A stretch of 64,000 nt of DNA from Amaranthus tricolor (GCF_026212465.1 NC_080048.1:32052517-32116516); one strand, 5' to 3'; shown: positions 1 through 12,255, counted from the stretch's first letter. Notes: generated from the sequence alone by a model not told the origin. Program-made: numbers and translations.

Positions 1-353
1 ATATATAAACTTGGTTTTCACTGAAACTTGACCCTATATATATATATTTTATACAAAACGTTACTAGTATTTTTTTGTTCCAAGAATTTTTTAAGTTTAA
101 TCATCTAATAATTAGCTAGTTAAACTTTCTTATACATCGATCTTTATATATTAACATATCATGTGATAAACAATTGGGAGCATTTGGTTTTGATAAACGA
201 AGAGTATTTGGCTATAGTCTCAAAGCCTTGGTTCGATTGACTTTTACCAGGAAGGACATAGTACGTTCGTAATACTTATCAATGGTTTGACAAGCGAAAC
301 CTTGGACTCAATGAATATGGATAATGATGCAAAACGTTGACCCAAATTTTTAA
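1..353. other. AT-rich flank, no gene seen
   Basis: No exon or recognisable protein is visible. The first ~45 bases (TTGGTTTTCACTGAAACTTG next to a TA run) are closely repeated at 17376-17420, so the window opens in the end of a dispersed repeat. Confidence 0.5.
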
Positions 354-580
354 TACTTCCTGCGTTCCATATTAATTGCAATATTAGGCAAAATGACATT
401 ATTTATTCGTCACTTTTAATTTGTCGTGAAATCTTGTTTAATTCATCTCATTGTAAAGATTATTAATATAAAATTTTTATAATTTTTTATTTTACGTAAT
501 TAGAGATATTAACGATTGAATTAGTGTAGTGGATTGCACGAAAAAGCAAACGTTGCAAGTAAATTGGAACGGAGAAAGTA
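354..580. mobile_element. Stowaway-like MITE upstream of the first EXLA gene
   Basis: The left end reads TACTTCCTGCGTTCC and the right end GGAACGGAGAAAGTA. These are imperfect inverted repeats of the Stowaway (Tc1/mariner) type, bounded by TA dinucleotides at 354-355 and 579-580. It is about 225 bp long, AT-rich and has no ORF. It ends about 590 bp before the EXLA start codon. Confidence 0.75.
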
Positions 581-1170
581 TAGATTTTATTCCTTTAATT
601 TTCCGTACAAGTACTTTAGAAATTTACACCGGCACGATATTCTAATAACAAGTTGTATGTGTGTAATAATCATAATTAATTGTATCTAATCGGTATCCTT
701 AACCCTTCTATACTTAAAATAACACAAATATATGATCGTATTGATAATATATCTCTCCTTTATAAATACATAAAAAATATTGCAAGTAATAGTATAAGAT
801 ACCAATGAACGATTTGTTATACAACCAATCATGAATTAACCAAGTTGTTGAATCTTTTCATTTATATATATTTTTTATAGGTTTTTAATTCTCTATAAAT
901 TTCCTGGTACGAGTAGGTGATTCTCCTGGCCTTAAAATGGTTTAGTATGTATAGTCAAATGCAATGGGATGGACCAAACCCAATGGTATTAGACTACTAT
1001 TCCCTTGTTAATTAAAGTTCTTACAACGCATACAATGTTAATAATATTATACTTAATTTATGAGAACGTACGTAAGTCTATAAATAGCTTGATAATTCTC
1101 CTTGTTTCTTCACCCATCAAATACAATTTTATACAAAAATACCTCTCTTAATTAATATTCTACTTATAAT
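581..1170 (+). promoter_or_regulatory. Upstream region and TATA box of the first EXLA gene
   Basis: A TATA box (TATAAATA, 1079-1086) lies 92 bp before the ATG at 1171. The same box stands 66-71 bp before the ATG in the two intact EXLA genes, so a short untranslated leader is expected. The rest is AT-rich with no gene seen. Confidence 0.55.
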
Positions 1171-2739
1171 ATGGCTTTCATTGTTCTAATAAGCTTTCTC
1201 TTCATGATCTTGTCATCTGCCTCTGCCTGTGATCGTTGCTTGCATCGATCCAAAGCTACTTACACCGATCATAAGTTTACATGTAATTATCTTCATTTTC
1301 CGGTTCATATAAATTTTTTATTATTAGAGCATATAATATATTCTGAGGTCTTAACCATCAGATTAACCTTTTGGTTGATATAGTCCTTTTAACATGATAT
1401 TACAGGCTATTATGATAAAAGGCCATGGTATCAGGAAATGTTATATACACTTATTTTTTTATCTTCATATAAGTATATGATCATGCATGAGCAAGAGTTT
1501 ATAACAACTTGTTAAAATAATGCATAATCTAGAAATGTACTTTCTAAGAGATTAAAGATCTTTTAATTTTTGAATTTATGCTATGTTTGGATGAATATAT
1601 TAGTCTAATTGACAAGGTTTTAATGTCTAAATATTAAAAATTTTACTATATGAGATTTTTCAGCTAATTCATTTAAACGGTAAAAAAAATTATACGTATG
1701 CGGCTATAAGTTGAGCAAAATAGTACTAATTGTTTCTTTGCTTTTAAATAAAAGAATTTGATTAAATTTCATGAGTTTGCATGATGCAGCCGGATCATGT
1801 GGATATGGACAGTTGGCCCCCACTTTCAATGGAGGATTACTGGCTGCTGGTAGCCCTTCGATTTATAGAGATGGTGCTGGTTGTGGTGCCTGCTTTAAGG
1901 TATGTTCTCTATCATTGAAAGAGAAAATATAGTACCTTTGTTTCATTTATACTTACAACCGATAGTGAGATTTTTCCATATAATAAGTTGCAAGTATTTT
2001 ACATTGAAAGCGAATTTATAATAAACTATCCCAAAATACGAGGGTTTTGTATGGTTGTTTTGATCGACTTCGTAGTCGAACGACTACTTTTAATGAAGCT
2101 AATTTATTAATCATATACTTTATTTTTTAAGAATTTAATGGAAGTAATCAAGGGACTTGTTATTTGAATTTTGTGGGAATAGCCTCAATCGTTGATCTAA
2201 TAATACCTTAAATTAAACTTTAAATAATAGCTATAGTTAGTAAAAACCACTACTTTTAAATAATAGCTACATTTAATGAAATACCATGCAAATCTTTTTA
2301 AGTCTATTAAGCTCATCAATAGTCGCAACATCCATTAAAAATGAAATTCTATCATTCATATGAAAATGAAAAGACTTTTATTTATTATAGATATATAGAT
2401 ATTATTATTATAACAATTAAATTTGAAAATTCAACACTATATATAATGACAATGAAGCAAAGCATGAAATGAGCTTTTGAGCGTCAAAACGTTCTTTGAT
2501 AACGTGAGATATGGACAAAGTTTAACAAAATTTAGTTGATGATTTTTTATAATTATATAGGTGAGATGTAAGCACCCTGGACTATGCAAAAATCAAGGGA
2601 CCAAGGTGATGGTAACTGATTCTCATGGTGATACTAGTCGTGACTTTGTCTTTAGTAAAATGGCTTTGGAAGCAATGGCTTACAACGGCAAGTCCAAAAA
2701 CCTCCTAAAACTTGGTGAAGTAGACATTGAGTACAAGAG
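1171..2739 (+). pseudogene. EXLA: Expansin-like A gene, first copy, truncated after exon 3
   Basis: Expansin-like A proteins are secreted wall proteins with a double-psi beta-barrel domain followed by a pollen-allergen-type carbohydrate-binding domain; their activity is poorly known. Exons seen: 1171-1282, 1790-1899 and 2561-2739, with GT..AG introns and intron phases identical to the two intact copies. Residues 1-19 form a signal peptide ending before CDRCLHRSKA, the typical EXLA N-terminus. Exon 2 encodes the GxGCGACF block and exon 3 ends in VDIEYKR, the end of domain 1. No match to exons 4 or 5 (VPCVYK..., KYGAVWDT...) was found before the next EXLA gene at 12256. If intron 3 were retained, translation would stop at the TAA at 2741-2743, giving a domain-1-only secreted protein. 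I read it as a truncated pseudogene; a short functional product cannot be excluded. Confidence 0.85.
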
Positions 2740-3229
2740 GTAATAATTTACCTCTATTTTTAAATAACATAATTACAATTAAATTATATTTAATTATATG
2801 TAATTTTAAGTATTAACGCTTTCAGGGTTGTTTAGTTTATTTTTGGGTTTTAGGGAAAAATTTTAAAAAGGACTTTTAAAAATTAAATGCATATAATAAT
2901 AATTTGATTTTCGTAATGAATTTTTTGTTCTTAATCTTCTGACTTTTAAGGTCAGTCGTTAACAACTATCATCACCAGTATCAAAAATTCATTAGGAAAC
3001 AAGTGATAAATGTATTTTTCAACAATTTGCATAAAAATATATTTTCTTAAAAAGTTAAATTTATGATACATTTATATTCAAACATTTAAATTTGATCGTC
3101 AAAATCTTTAAATTTTAATAAGAACAACTTTAAAAAAAAATGGAGGGAGTATATTTTAGTTTTTGTAATATTAATTATAGCCCTTTAAATTAGGGATCCT
3201 TAAAAAAACTAATACTAGATTACTAGTAT
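2740..3229. other. Remnant of EXLA intron 3, then AT-rich DNA
   Basis: It starts with a good donor (GTAATA at 2740) but no acceptor followed by exon 4 sequence is found. At about 3140-3151 GGAGGGAGTA looks like one end of a Stowaway MITE without its partner. Nothing else is recognised. Confidence 0.45.
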
Positions 3230-5150
3230 ACAAATTGAATTCATGTTCTTTAATTGTGTGTCTCATAGTTTAATTATTGTTTTTCTTTGCAAATTTCATT
3301 ATTATCATCTTTTATCATGCTTAATTTCATTCTAGATTTGTGTTCATTGTTTCCACCATAAATAGTGAGTAGATCCATTTTCTGGGGTTAGGGTTTGAAC
3401 CTATAATTCAAGTATGATTTGATTATTGAATATGTCTATGAAATTAGGATTAAAGTGATTGAATTGTGCCAATAACCCTAAATTAAATATGCTTTGTTGG
3501 ACTAGTCAATAGAACTAGCGTGTGAGATTAGAATCAACTTTGCTTTAGGGTAAATTTTAATTAAATTCTTATTAATTCGTTCAATAGAAATAGCATGTAA
3601 GAATTGAATTAGTAGGGCCTAAATCTAATAGTTAATCAACAGAACGAGAGTTTGAGATTAACAAGATCATATTTAATCACACAATTAATCCGACATTTCA
3701 TAGACACTAATGAGAGTTTGATTATCATACAAGAATTTAGGGGATTCTCGACACCCTAGATCTTTTCATCATATAGTTTAAACCATATTTTCATTGCATT
3801 TTTAATTTGTTAGACGAAAATCAATCAAACTTTTTTCTCTTTGAGCAATATAATTAGTAGAGATAAGCAAGTTTCTTGTCTTAGCTTCCTTGTGTTCAAC
3901 CCGCATCTACACATACGCCATGCTCTTGCGGTTAAATAAAATTTGCACATCACAAGACACAACTCATCGCCAAGAAAGCAGCGAGAAGCCAAGACAGGAG
4001 AAAGCGAGGAGTCGTCGCTTTTAACTAACCCAGAGGTGACGACTCGTCGCCAGTCTCTATACTCAAGTTTTCAAGATCAGAAGTTAGCGGCGACTTGCCG
4101 CTTCTGCAACCTCTGTAAGCGACAATGCGTCGCTAATCAATGAAGTGCCTACTCTGTTCCTTTTAAAGCAGCGACGAACCGTTTACTGGATTAACGAGAT
4201 GGTTTTATTTTGTAAGAAATTCAGTTACTTTTTTAGGTTTTGATATAAATAGTGGTAGTTACTTTTTATTATTTATAATCTTTTGGCTTTAATTTCAGAA
4301 TTCTTCTCCTAGTTTTAGAGTTTTCCTTTAGATATAAAAAACTCCATTGTTATGTTTTCTTCATTGCAATTTATACTTTATGCATGTTTCTATTAGTAAG
4401 TATTCTTATTTTGCTCTTTAATTGTTCGTCTTTTTGTCTTTAATTTTTCATTATTATCATGTTTAGCATCTTAATTAGGTTTTCATTCATTATTAATTTC
4501 ATTTTCATAATTATGTCTAGTGAGTAGATTTCTCTTTTAGGATTAAGGGAATGACCCTAATTTGAAGCATGAAATGATTTTTGGATTAATTGTGTGGAAT
4601 TTGAATCTATGATTAAACCTATGCTTAATCAACCTTAGTTTAAATATCTTTATTAACCTTTTCAATAAAATGGAAGTTTGAGATTATAATTAATTTGGGA
4701 TTGAGGTATATTTAAGTTAAATTCCTATTAGTTTAATTAATAAAACGGAAGTTTGAAAATTAATACTAGTAAGGTCTTAAACCAATATTGATCAATAGAG
4801 TAGAAGCTTGAGATTAATTAGATCACGTTTGATCATATTAAAGATTCAATTTCATAGAATTATGAGAGTAATTGACTTCCATGTCAACATTAGGTGATTC
4901 CCGACATCCTAGATTTGTTTTATTATCATTATCTTCATATCAATCACTATCCTTGCTTTATTCATTAGCTTTAGTTGCATCATTTACATTATTGCTCATA
5001 GTAGTGTTAGATCTTCAACCTAACTATTTTGTGTGTTCGTATCTTGTGATCATAAATTGAACGAATCTATTAACTCGCTTCCCTGAGCTCGACCTGTATA
5101 GCTATACGTACACCATGCGCTTGCGGTTAATTAAAATTTGCACATCATCA
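3230..5150 (+). repeat. Two degraded copies of a Tat/Athila-like LTR
   Basis: Two stretches (about 3230-3951 and 4380-5146) are diverged copies of each other and both end in TTTGCACATCA. The reverse complement of the same sequence forms the LTR at 63123-64000, where a Ty3/gypsy-type primer binding site is attached. Between them, 3955-4200 is a GC-richer block with many GCGAC/GTCGC motifs, followed by a TATA-like GATATAAATAG near 4240, as expected for LTR U3/R. No gag or pol is present. Confidence 0.6.
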
Positions 5151-5632
5151 TGATATGAGCTATTTCCTCTGTTCCAAAGAAATAGCTATAAGTACAATTT
5201 GTTGGCTTTTAGAGCCAGTTAGAACATATCTGATGTACTATAACTTCAGTAATACATCTAATAGTCTAAAGTGTTGTTGAAAACAAAACACATATATTGA
5301 AGTAAAATGAACTAAAGACTAGTCGTGTCATACAACCAAATGTCGCATATTGTGCAGCATGACCAACAATTCAAGAGGCAGTAGCCTAGTCACATGGCGC
5401 GACCAAAAGTCGGAGCGCGATCTCTATATCATGACTATTAGTTTTGTTGAACAAAATCTTTGTTTCATGGAGCTTTGTATTCTTATTAAATCAATGGAAG
5501 TTTTTCTTCATTATATAATTGATTATATTATCAGTTATTAAATGGATATGGAATGGATAACTTACAATATTATTCTATAAATAGAATTGCAAGAAAATAC
5601 CGATAATGTAAATTGGGCAAAAACTTATTTTT
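5151..5632. other. Intergenic, no gene recognised
   Basis: A short open frame exists here but its translation resembles no family I know and the stretch has no conserved surroundings. I treat it as non-coding. Confidence 0.4.
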
Positions 5633-5641
5633 TAAAATAAA

Positions 5642-6873
5642 GGAAAAATTACTGTGAATAATACAACCTTTTGTTAATTTTCCTATAATAATACCAACTA
5701 TTGATTAACCATAAATAACACCAACTTAGGGGATATTTTCCTAGAATAATAACAACTTTAGTTTATAGGAAAATTTATTGTGAATAATCCAACCTATTTT
5801 CACTTACCTGCCAATAATCCCACCTTTTGAAAATTTTGTAATAATCCAACCTTTGCTTTCAGTTGTTGTCAATGGACCCTTTAGAAAATAATCTGCTATA
5901 TCAGGTTAACTCTTATCTTCTCCTTCTTTATAATAATCCAACCTATTTCCCGTTAGTTGTCAATAATCCAACTTTTGTTTGCATTTTGTTGCCAATGGAC
6001 CCTTTAAGAAGCTAAATACTCGATTTCTCTTCGCCACTATTTTATAATAATCCTACATATCTCATCCATACATGTTAAATCTCTTTTAATTTCTTTAACA
6101 CATTTTCTCTTCAATTATTATTAAAAAATCGACAATTTTTAAAATACTCAATTTCTCTTTGGCACTGATTAAAAAGGGTATTTTACTTTGAAGGGAAGTA
6201 AAAACTTACGACAATTATTAATATTTTATAATATTTTAACGTGTAAATTTCAACTTGATAAAGATAATATATAAGGGTTGGATGTGGGTCAACGGGTCGA
6301 GTCAAGCGGGTCGAATTTTTGAACACCACTATTTGATGGTATATGTATGTAAAGACAATTACTATTTATACAATGATCAACTTCATAAGCTTGGGAAGTA
6401 ATAGCAATTTCATTTAGTTTCTTGAAGGGTCAATTGGCAACAAACAAAAAGGAAAGGTTTGATTATTGAACAAAATTTTAAAGGTGGGATTATTGGTAGG
6501 TAATGAAAAATAAATTAAATTATTATAAAGAAGGAAGAAGATAAGAGGTAACCTGATATAGTAGGTCATTTCTTTGAAGGGTCCATTAGCAACAAACTGA
6601 AAGCAAAAGTTGAATTATTAAAATTTTTTCAAAAGGTGGGATTATTGACAGCTAATTGAAAATAGGTTGGATTATTCACAACAATTTTTCCTAGTTTATA
6701 AACTAATTTACCAAAATTTTTTGTTTTATAATCACCTATAGCTTGATTTTTAACATGTTAGGGATTTTCTAGGAAAACACCCCCTTTAAGTTGGTATTAT
6801 TCATGATTAATCAATAGTCGGTATTATTGTAGAGAAATTAACAAAATGTATTATTCACGGTATAATTTTTTCT
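5642..6873. mobile_element. Outer MULE-type MITE (foldback), 9-bp TSD
   Basis: The arms are inverted copies: GGAAAAATTACTGTGAATAA at the left, its near complement at the right. The outer ~130 bp of each side match, including GACTATTGATTAA. The 9-bp direct repeat TAAAATAAA flanks the element at 5633-5641 and 6874-6882, as for Mutator-like insertions. Without its insert the element is only about 300 bp and has no ORF. Confidence 0.8.
5768..6691. mobile_element. Inner MULE-type MITE nested in the outer one
   Basis: The termini GGAAAATTTATTGTGAATAA and the inverted counterpart at 6667-6691 are close to the outer element's termini, so both belong to one family. The perfect 9-bp duplication TAGTTTATA occurs at 5759-5767 and 6692-6700. 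Long inverted arms (about 5768-5965 and 6490-6691) carry repeated AATAATCCAACCT motifs. No ORF. Confidence 0.85.
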
Positions 6874-6882
6874 TAAAATAAA

Positions 6883-8149
6883 AAAATCTTTATTGTCTTT
6901 CTCTCTAGCTTGAAGTTCTAAAGAACTATATAAACTCTTTATAAAGTTTTTGATTTTATTATCATCCTTAAAACACATATTCATTTAGATTAATCACTTT
7001 ATATATACTTACTGTTTATTGTGATTGATTGTATCTCTTTGTGATTTTTCAAATCTCAAACCCAGGTACCTTTGTGGGAATATCACCAAAGCATTGTTTG
7101 CATATCGCCTTCAATCTATAACAAGTTTGCGAGTGACTTATGTGTCTCAATCAAATATTCGTAGTGTTTTACATTTGGTTTTAATATCATAACCAAGAAG
7201 TTCTTCATTGTCATATACAAAGTACAATATTATATTGTAATTGTAGTGTAACTTACTTGTATTATATTTCTATCAATATTTTGAGATATTTTCTTTATCA
7301 TGAAAAGCGTTAAGGATTATAGGAATATATATGCGTAAAGTGGAATTGTAAGAAATCATTTCTTAATGTTTAAATAGGATCGCATGCATATTATAATATG
7401 AATTATCAAATATAGTAGAATATCCTACCTTTCATACTTGAATTCCATGTTATATGATTGAGTATAAAGTATACCAAAACAGAGATATTCGAACATCAAA
7501 TGTCGTTTCTCTAATGTTGGTACACAAGCACCGACCGAATTACCGTGTATACTAGTACAGAATAAGAAAACTACTTTCTTATTACTGTTATGGCGTAGAA
7601 ATGGTGTTGTAGAAACAATGACAATATGTGTCTTATATACAAAATGTTCAAGTTACTTCATTCATCTTTTTTAAAGCAAAAGTCACGATGAAGATACATA
7701 TACCTTCATATACATTACTTAATTTTCAAGTAATGAAGATGAATATCTCTTTACATGTCTTAGATGTAATCTATAAAAATTACTAATGAAAAAACAAGAC
7801 TGATACGTGTCAAACTCTCAGCGTAAATTTTTCCACTCATTTTATATTGACGTAGCAGGTGAATTTGTAGTGAAAATCATTTCCTAATATAGTACAATTT
7901 AATGTGCAGAAGAAGATTTGGTAAACAGTTTATATCCGAAGTATTTACCGCGGTAAAAGAGAATAACTTCTTCATATAGCAAAATGAAACACAACTAAAT
8001 TTGTAAACCAATATTATTTTCCAATATTATTTTCAAAATAAAGAGAATAATATTTTGATATAGCAAAATTATTTTTCAAGATTATTTACCCACGCTAGAA
8101 TAATTATATCTTCATAATTATACGGACATGCAAATTCATATCATTGCTA
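6883..8149. other. AT-rich intergenic DNA, no gene seen
   Basis: No splice-linked exon, TIR or LTR could be assigned. The sequence is strongly AT-rich with scattered stop codons in all frames. Confidence 0.4.
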
Positions 8150-8830
8150 CTTATCTACTTCATATTCCTATTTGCTTTAAAAAATTAGTTTTATTTAATA
8201 AATGTGTAAATTTCCCCTATAAATAAATTATTAAAAAAATAATTATACAGACGGTAATATTTTTTCAAGATCTTTAAAATGAGATCAAATTTGTAATATT
8301 TTTGACTCTTAAAAAAATTCAAAAAATCATTCAATTATTCAAAAAAGTTAAGCTTTATTATAAAAAAATAAAATTTATAATTTTTTCAAAACTTTAAAGT
8401 AAATTTATTTATAAAAATATAGTTATGAAAAAAATAAATATCGGACCTTAATTGACTATGTTTTAGCTAAAAGAGGTTGAAGAGTGAGTTGTTATCCATT
8501 GAACAATCAATGGACAAGGATAAAGTGACATAGTCTAGAAACTGAGATAAAGTGACATGAATTTGCATTTCACTTCATAATTTCTCTCACATGCAATTGC
8601 AAGCTACTTGCCTACTTTCTATTTGCTTAAAAACAAAGTAGTTTTGTTTACTCAATAGATAACTTCACCTAAAAATATTTATATTAAATAAAAATTTTAA
8701 AACAGTCTTTTTTTTGAAGATCTTTAAAATGAGACCAACTTTTAAAATTTTTTTGACTCTTTTTAAAAAATCTTGAAAAAATCTTTCAATTATTCAAATA
8801 AAAAAAATTAAGCTTTATTAAAATAAATCC
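8150..8830. repeat. Degraded direct duplication, about 420 bp apart
   Basis: 8150-8400 and 8570-8830 share an ordered series of blocks: CTATTTGCTT, TTTTATTTAATAAATG-like, CAAGATCTTTAAAATGAGA, TTTTTGACTCTT, CAATTATTCAAA, TTAAGCTTTATTA. They look like two diverged copies of one AT-rich repeat, perhaps part of the Helitron-like element that ends near 9127. Confidence 0.5.
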
Positions 8831-9127
8831 TTTAATTTATTTTTTAATATTTTGAATTAATTGTAATCATTTAATTGTTGTAACAAACTTAAATTATTCA
8901 TAATACATTTTGTTTTACCATTTATTATTTTCATATTTTTATTGAAAAGAAATTTTAAATATTCATAATATATATGTGTGTGTGCGTGTGTGTAATCTTT
9001 AAAATACTAACAAATAACCTTGTTTATAATCTCTAAAGTAAATAACCATTAAAACAAATACTATACAAGTATAAAATTAACTGAATTTTTTTTCCAATTT
9101 CCGTGCATAGCACGGGTATCTACTTAG
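8831..9127 (+). mobile_element. Probable 3' end of a non-autonomous Helitron
   Basis: Near the end there is a GC-rich hairpin, CCGTGC-ATA-GCACGG (9101-9115), followed by GTATCTACTTAG. A short GC hairpin about 10 bp before a CTRR-like terminus is the usual 3' signature of plant Helitrons. The exact CTRR is not present here, and I could not fix the 5' end. Confidence 0.45.
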
Positions 9128-9695
9128 TATACTACCAACACAATGTGCATAATCATCTTATATTATTTGGTATAATAATATTATCTTGCAATACTTTTAT
9201 GTGTGACATCATATGACTAGATTATAATTGGTAGTAGATTAATCCAATTAGTATACAGATCAATCTTAGTTTCAGTAAAATGTTATAATGACCTAAATAC
9301 TCAAATACAATTTATCTCAATAATTTTTCCTACTTATATAATTGTACTATGAAGAAAATAAGAAATGAGTTGATTGTATAATTAATAGTTGAAGAATGCA
9401 TATATAAAATGATGTAAAATATAATATAAAGAGGTTTAGGGTATTGAAAATCATCTAATTCTAATATGGGTATCAAAATCTTCTTATCTATTGGACTTAT
9501 GGATTAATAAATTGCATCAATCGTCTACAAAAAGTTTGAGTATTGAATTTATTAAGGGCTTAACAAGATAATTAATCAAAGGAATAAAAGTTTGAGATTA
9601 ATCAGATCTAGTTTATTAGCCATAAGTCTAATACCCATAGATAAGAATATTTTGACATCCATATTAAAATTAATTGATTCTCAATACCCTGGACC

Positions 9696-9696
<1 letters not shown>
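9128..9696. other. Intergenic, with a remnant of the GCACATCA LTR family
   Basis: From about 9440 the sequence resembles part of the LTR copies at 3230-5150 (blocks such as AAAGTTTGAGATTAATCAGATC and ATTAATTGATTCTC..CCC), heavily diverged. Nothing else recognised. Confidence 0.4.

Positions 9697-9750
<54 letters not shown>
9697..9750. repeat. (ATT)18 microsatellite
   Basis: Uninterrupted ATT repeat of 54 bp. Confidence 0.95.
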
Positions 9751-9751
9751 G

Positions 9752-10524
9752 AGAAATCAATTAATTTCAATATGGATACTTCCTCCTTCTTCAAACTTAT
9801 CTTGATCATGCTCTAGTGGATTTTGATGGGATACTTCCTCCCATCGGGGTGGGGATTCTTGATAAGTGTGTTCTCTTTCTTTTCACTTAGAGTGGATGAG
9901 GGCACGAGCATCTATCTCCCTAGAACGAAGCTTTCAATTCGTAAATATCTTTTTAGCATTCAGGACAGAGTGTGTCTTTATTCGGTTAGGATCTTGGCGA
10001 CGTTCTTCCCTTCCCTGGTTAGGTTTAGGGTCTTGTCTCTCTCGTTTTCGGTTAGGGTTGGGATGATACAATGATTTCTCTGAGATGTTATGGTAATGAT
10101 TGCCCCTGCTGGGCTGATGAGAATGTTCTTTACTAGTGTTATCATGAGATGCGTAATTAGCATTACGGTTTTGAATGGGCGGTGTTTCTTGGCTTTGAAC
10201 TACATCCTCTACATAGTAATTGAGTGGGGTTGGCCTATGAATGGGTGGAGGTCCCCTCCTGGGAGAAGTTTGGACTTGTTCATTTTCGACATTAGGTAAA
10301 AATCTAGTTGACTATGTCTTAAAGGCTTGAGTGATGTGTTCTTGAAGCTGAGCAGTGAGAAGGTTTGCAAATTCTTGTAGGTCTTGACAGGTTACATGAC
10401 CTGGGTTAGAAGTAGGATTAAGAACTGGAGGATTAGGAATACAAGCATGGCCAGAGCTGTTTGCTTCAGACGGGTAAGATCTAGACTGATGAGTACGAGC
10501 CTGGGCGTTTCATTTTGGAGGCAT
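9752..10524 (-). pseudogene. Ty3/gypsy-type gag N-terminal fragment, broken
   Basis: Reading the minus strand from an ATG at 10524 gives a start MPPK, an early stop, then a long hydrophilic frame. It includes a segment ending in a QDLQEFANLLTAQL helix-like run, another stop, then a Pro/Arg/Asn-rich stretch. This composition is typical of the N-terminal part of plant Ty3/gypsy gag proteins. It sits directly downstream, in its own orientation, of the LTR-like sequence at 10610-11560, which supports the reading. No capsid major-homology core, zinc knuckle or pol follows: beyond 9752 the ATT microsatellite begins. Confidence 0.5.
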
Positions 10525-10609
10525 GACTCTCAGTTCGAGTTCAGAGTGAGGTATTACTCTTCCTCACAGTCGGTGCTAAATTGTTTCAGATGAAACTTAG
10601 TTACAATGT

Positions 10610-11560
10610 GTATTAAGTAAGGAAAGGGTAATTTATGTTGTAAGTCCAAGTAGAAACATCCACATGTCGTAGTATAGGGTAGCCCAATCCAATTCTACGA
10701 TGTCCAATGTAATTGAATGTAGTCGAAGATGGTTGAGGATGGTCGAAGGAGGTTGAAGATCTTCGAATGAACCTACAAAATAAACAAAGTGAAAATAATT
10801 GCCAAGATCGATACGATGCTAAGAACTTTGATGAACGATAACAATAACAATGAACTAAACAAATGTTTGACAATGTAAAACTTGCAAAGAGACACAAAGA
10901 TTTAAGGAGGTTCACCCAATGATGGCTATGTCCTGTGTGTGTGTAGTTTCTTGTTTATATTATATCAAAAGGAGTATAAAACACTCTTACAAATGAAGTA
11001 TTACAATTGAGTAAGAGATAAAATCAAAAGGCTATGTGTTTGTCTTAGGGGTTGTGTTTTGATGATAATTCTCTTTGAGTGAGTGAGAGCTCTATTTATA
11101 GTACTAAGAGTACTTAATGATAATTCCTCACTTAATACATGCTTAATGTTGAATAATGAATGATATGAAACAGCTCCAAAAACATGAAAGGAAAACCAGC
11201 ATCCTAGGCATATCAGAGGAACTGCTCAATACAGGCAGCTTCTGGATGCATTCTGTCTGACCGCTAGACCAACCCAAGAGCTCGCTCGGTCGAGCGACCT
11301 TCAGACTTCTTCTGTTAGTTTCTGCTCAAGCAAAGTATCTCCCAAGACCTTTTGCACTTCTTCATTAATCACCATTTAACACTAATAATTCCCATGAATA
11401 CTTCATCACAATAAATCACACTTAAACACTACAATCATTAAATTCAAAACTTAATCATCCACATTAACATACTCATCGGATTCCATCCCAAGAGTCACAC
11501 ATGAATGTACACATCAATTGTGCACTCAAGTCACACCATTCATGATACCATTCATAACAC
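10610..11560 (-). repeat. LTR-like remnant, minus orientation
   Basis: The stretch AAAGATTTAAGGAGGTTCACCCAATGATGGCTATGTCC (10898-10934) and what follows recurs in diverged form at 16430-17045 and 50870-51300. A TATA box on the minus strand (complement of CTATTTATAG, 11090-11099) and the gag fragment just beyond suggest a 5' LTR read leftward. Boundaries are approximate and no TSD was found. Confidence 0.5.
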
Positions 11561-11990
11561 AAAGGTTACTAACCCGGGGGCGGTACCCGGAAAAGCCCCT
11601 CTGATGCTTAAGTCAGATGGAAATTGAATATGAATATGAAAAATGAAATTACTTAGGGAGAATATGTGAGAACTCTTCCTTCATTAAGATGTTTTGTGAG
11701 TATTTATAGTCGTTGGCTCTGCACGGATATTGAAACTGACTGAATCTGCTTTTGAACTAATAATTAATGAAACAGATCGATACATAATTCGGATTTGGGC
11801 TTGAATATATCATTAACTATGTTTGACTTGGGCTAGATTAAGTCATAGGACTTTTTTGACGATACATGAGGCCGAATTAATATTATAGTCTTGGAGCCAA
11901 AACAATATCTCTAAGTACATTAATTAACTAGTGTCAAGTGTATGATCATTCTAATTTAAGCAATGCGTTATAATTTAATCTTCCCCGGCT
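11561..11990 (-). repeat. Second LTR-like remnant with a conserved plant repeat motif
   Basis: The block GGGGCGGTACCCGGAAAAGC, then CTCTGATGCTTAAGTCAG (11577-11610), is of a kind widely dispersed in plant genomes. A minus-strand TATA box is the complement of GTATTTATAG (11699-11708). No coding sequence or TSD seen. Confidence 0.35.
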
Positions 11991-12189
11991 ATTTCGTGCA
12001 ATTTCTCTGTATCTTCCGTTTAGATTTCTCAAAATATATACATTATCATACATTATTAAACAAACCATTAATATTCACGTGTTTTTGTCTATCCATCATC
12101 GCTGTATATGAATAATGTGCTCATCTATACAATATACTCTTAATTTTTAAAATTGTTTCATCCCTTACAAATAATGTTTGGTTTCTTTC

Positions 12190-12197
12190 TATAAATA
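12190..12197 (+). promoter_or_regulatory. TATA box of the second EXLA gene
   Basis: TATAAATA, 66 bp before the ATG at 12256, in the same setting as in the other two EXLA genes (CT-rich on the left, then an A-rich leader ending CAGAAAAAATGGC). Confidence 0.7.
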
Positions 12198-12255
12198 GTA
12201 AGTGTCACTATCTCAAAATCATACAAAATTTTTAGTAATCAAAATCACAGAAAAA

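Noticed and set aside
2821..2850. CAGGGTTGTTTAGTTT as a possible start of the missing EXLA exon 4
   Set aside because: Only the first few bases resemble the true exon 4 (GGTTCCTTGTGTTTACAAG) and the translation does not continue.
9823..10593. Plus-strand open frames of 66-83 codons
   Set aside because: They are antisense to a gag-like frame on the minus strand and show no family motif.
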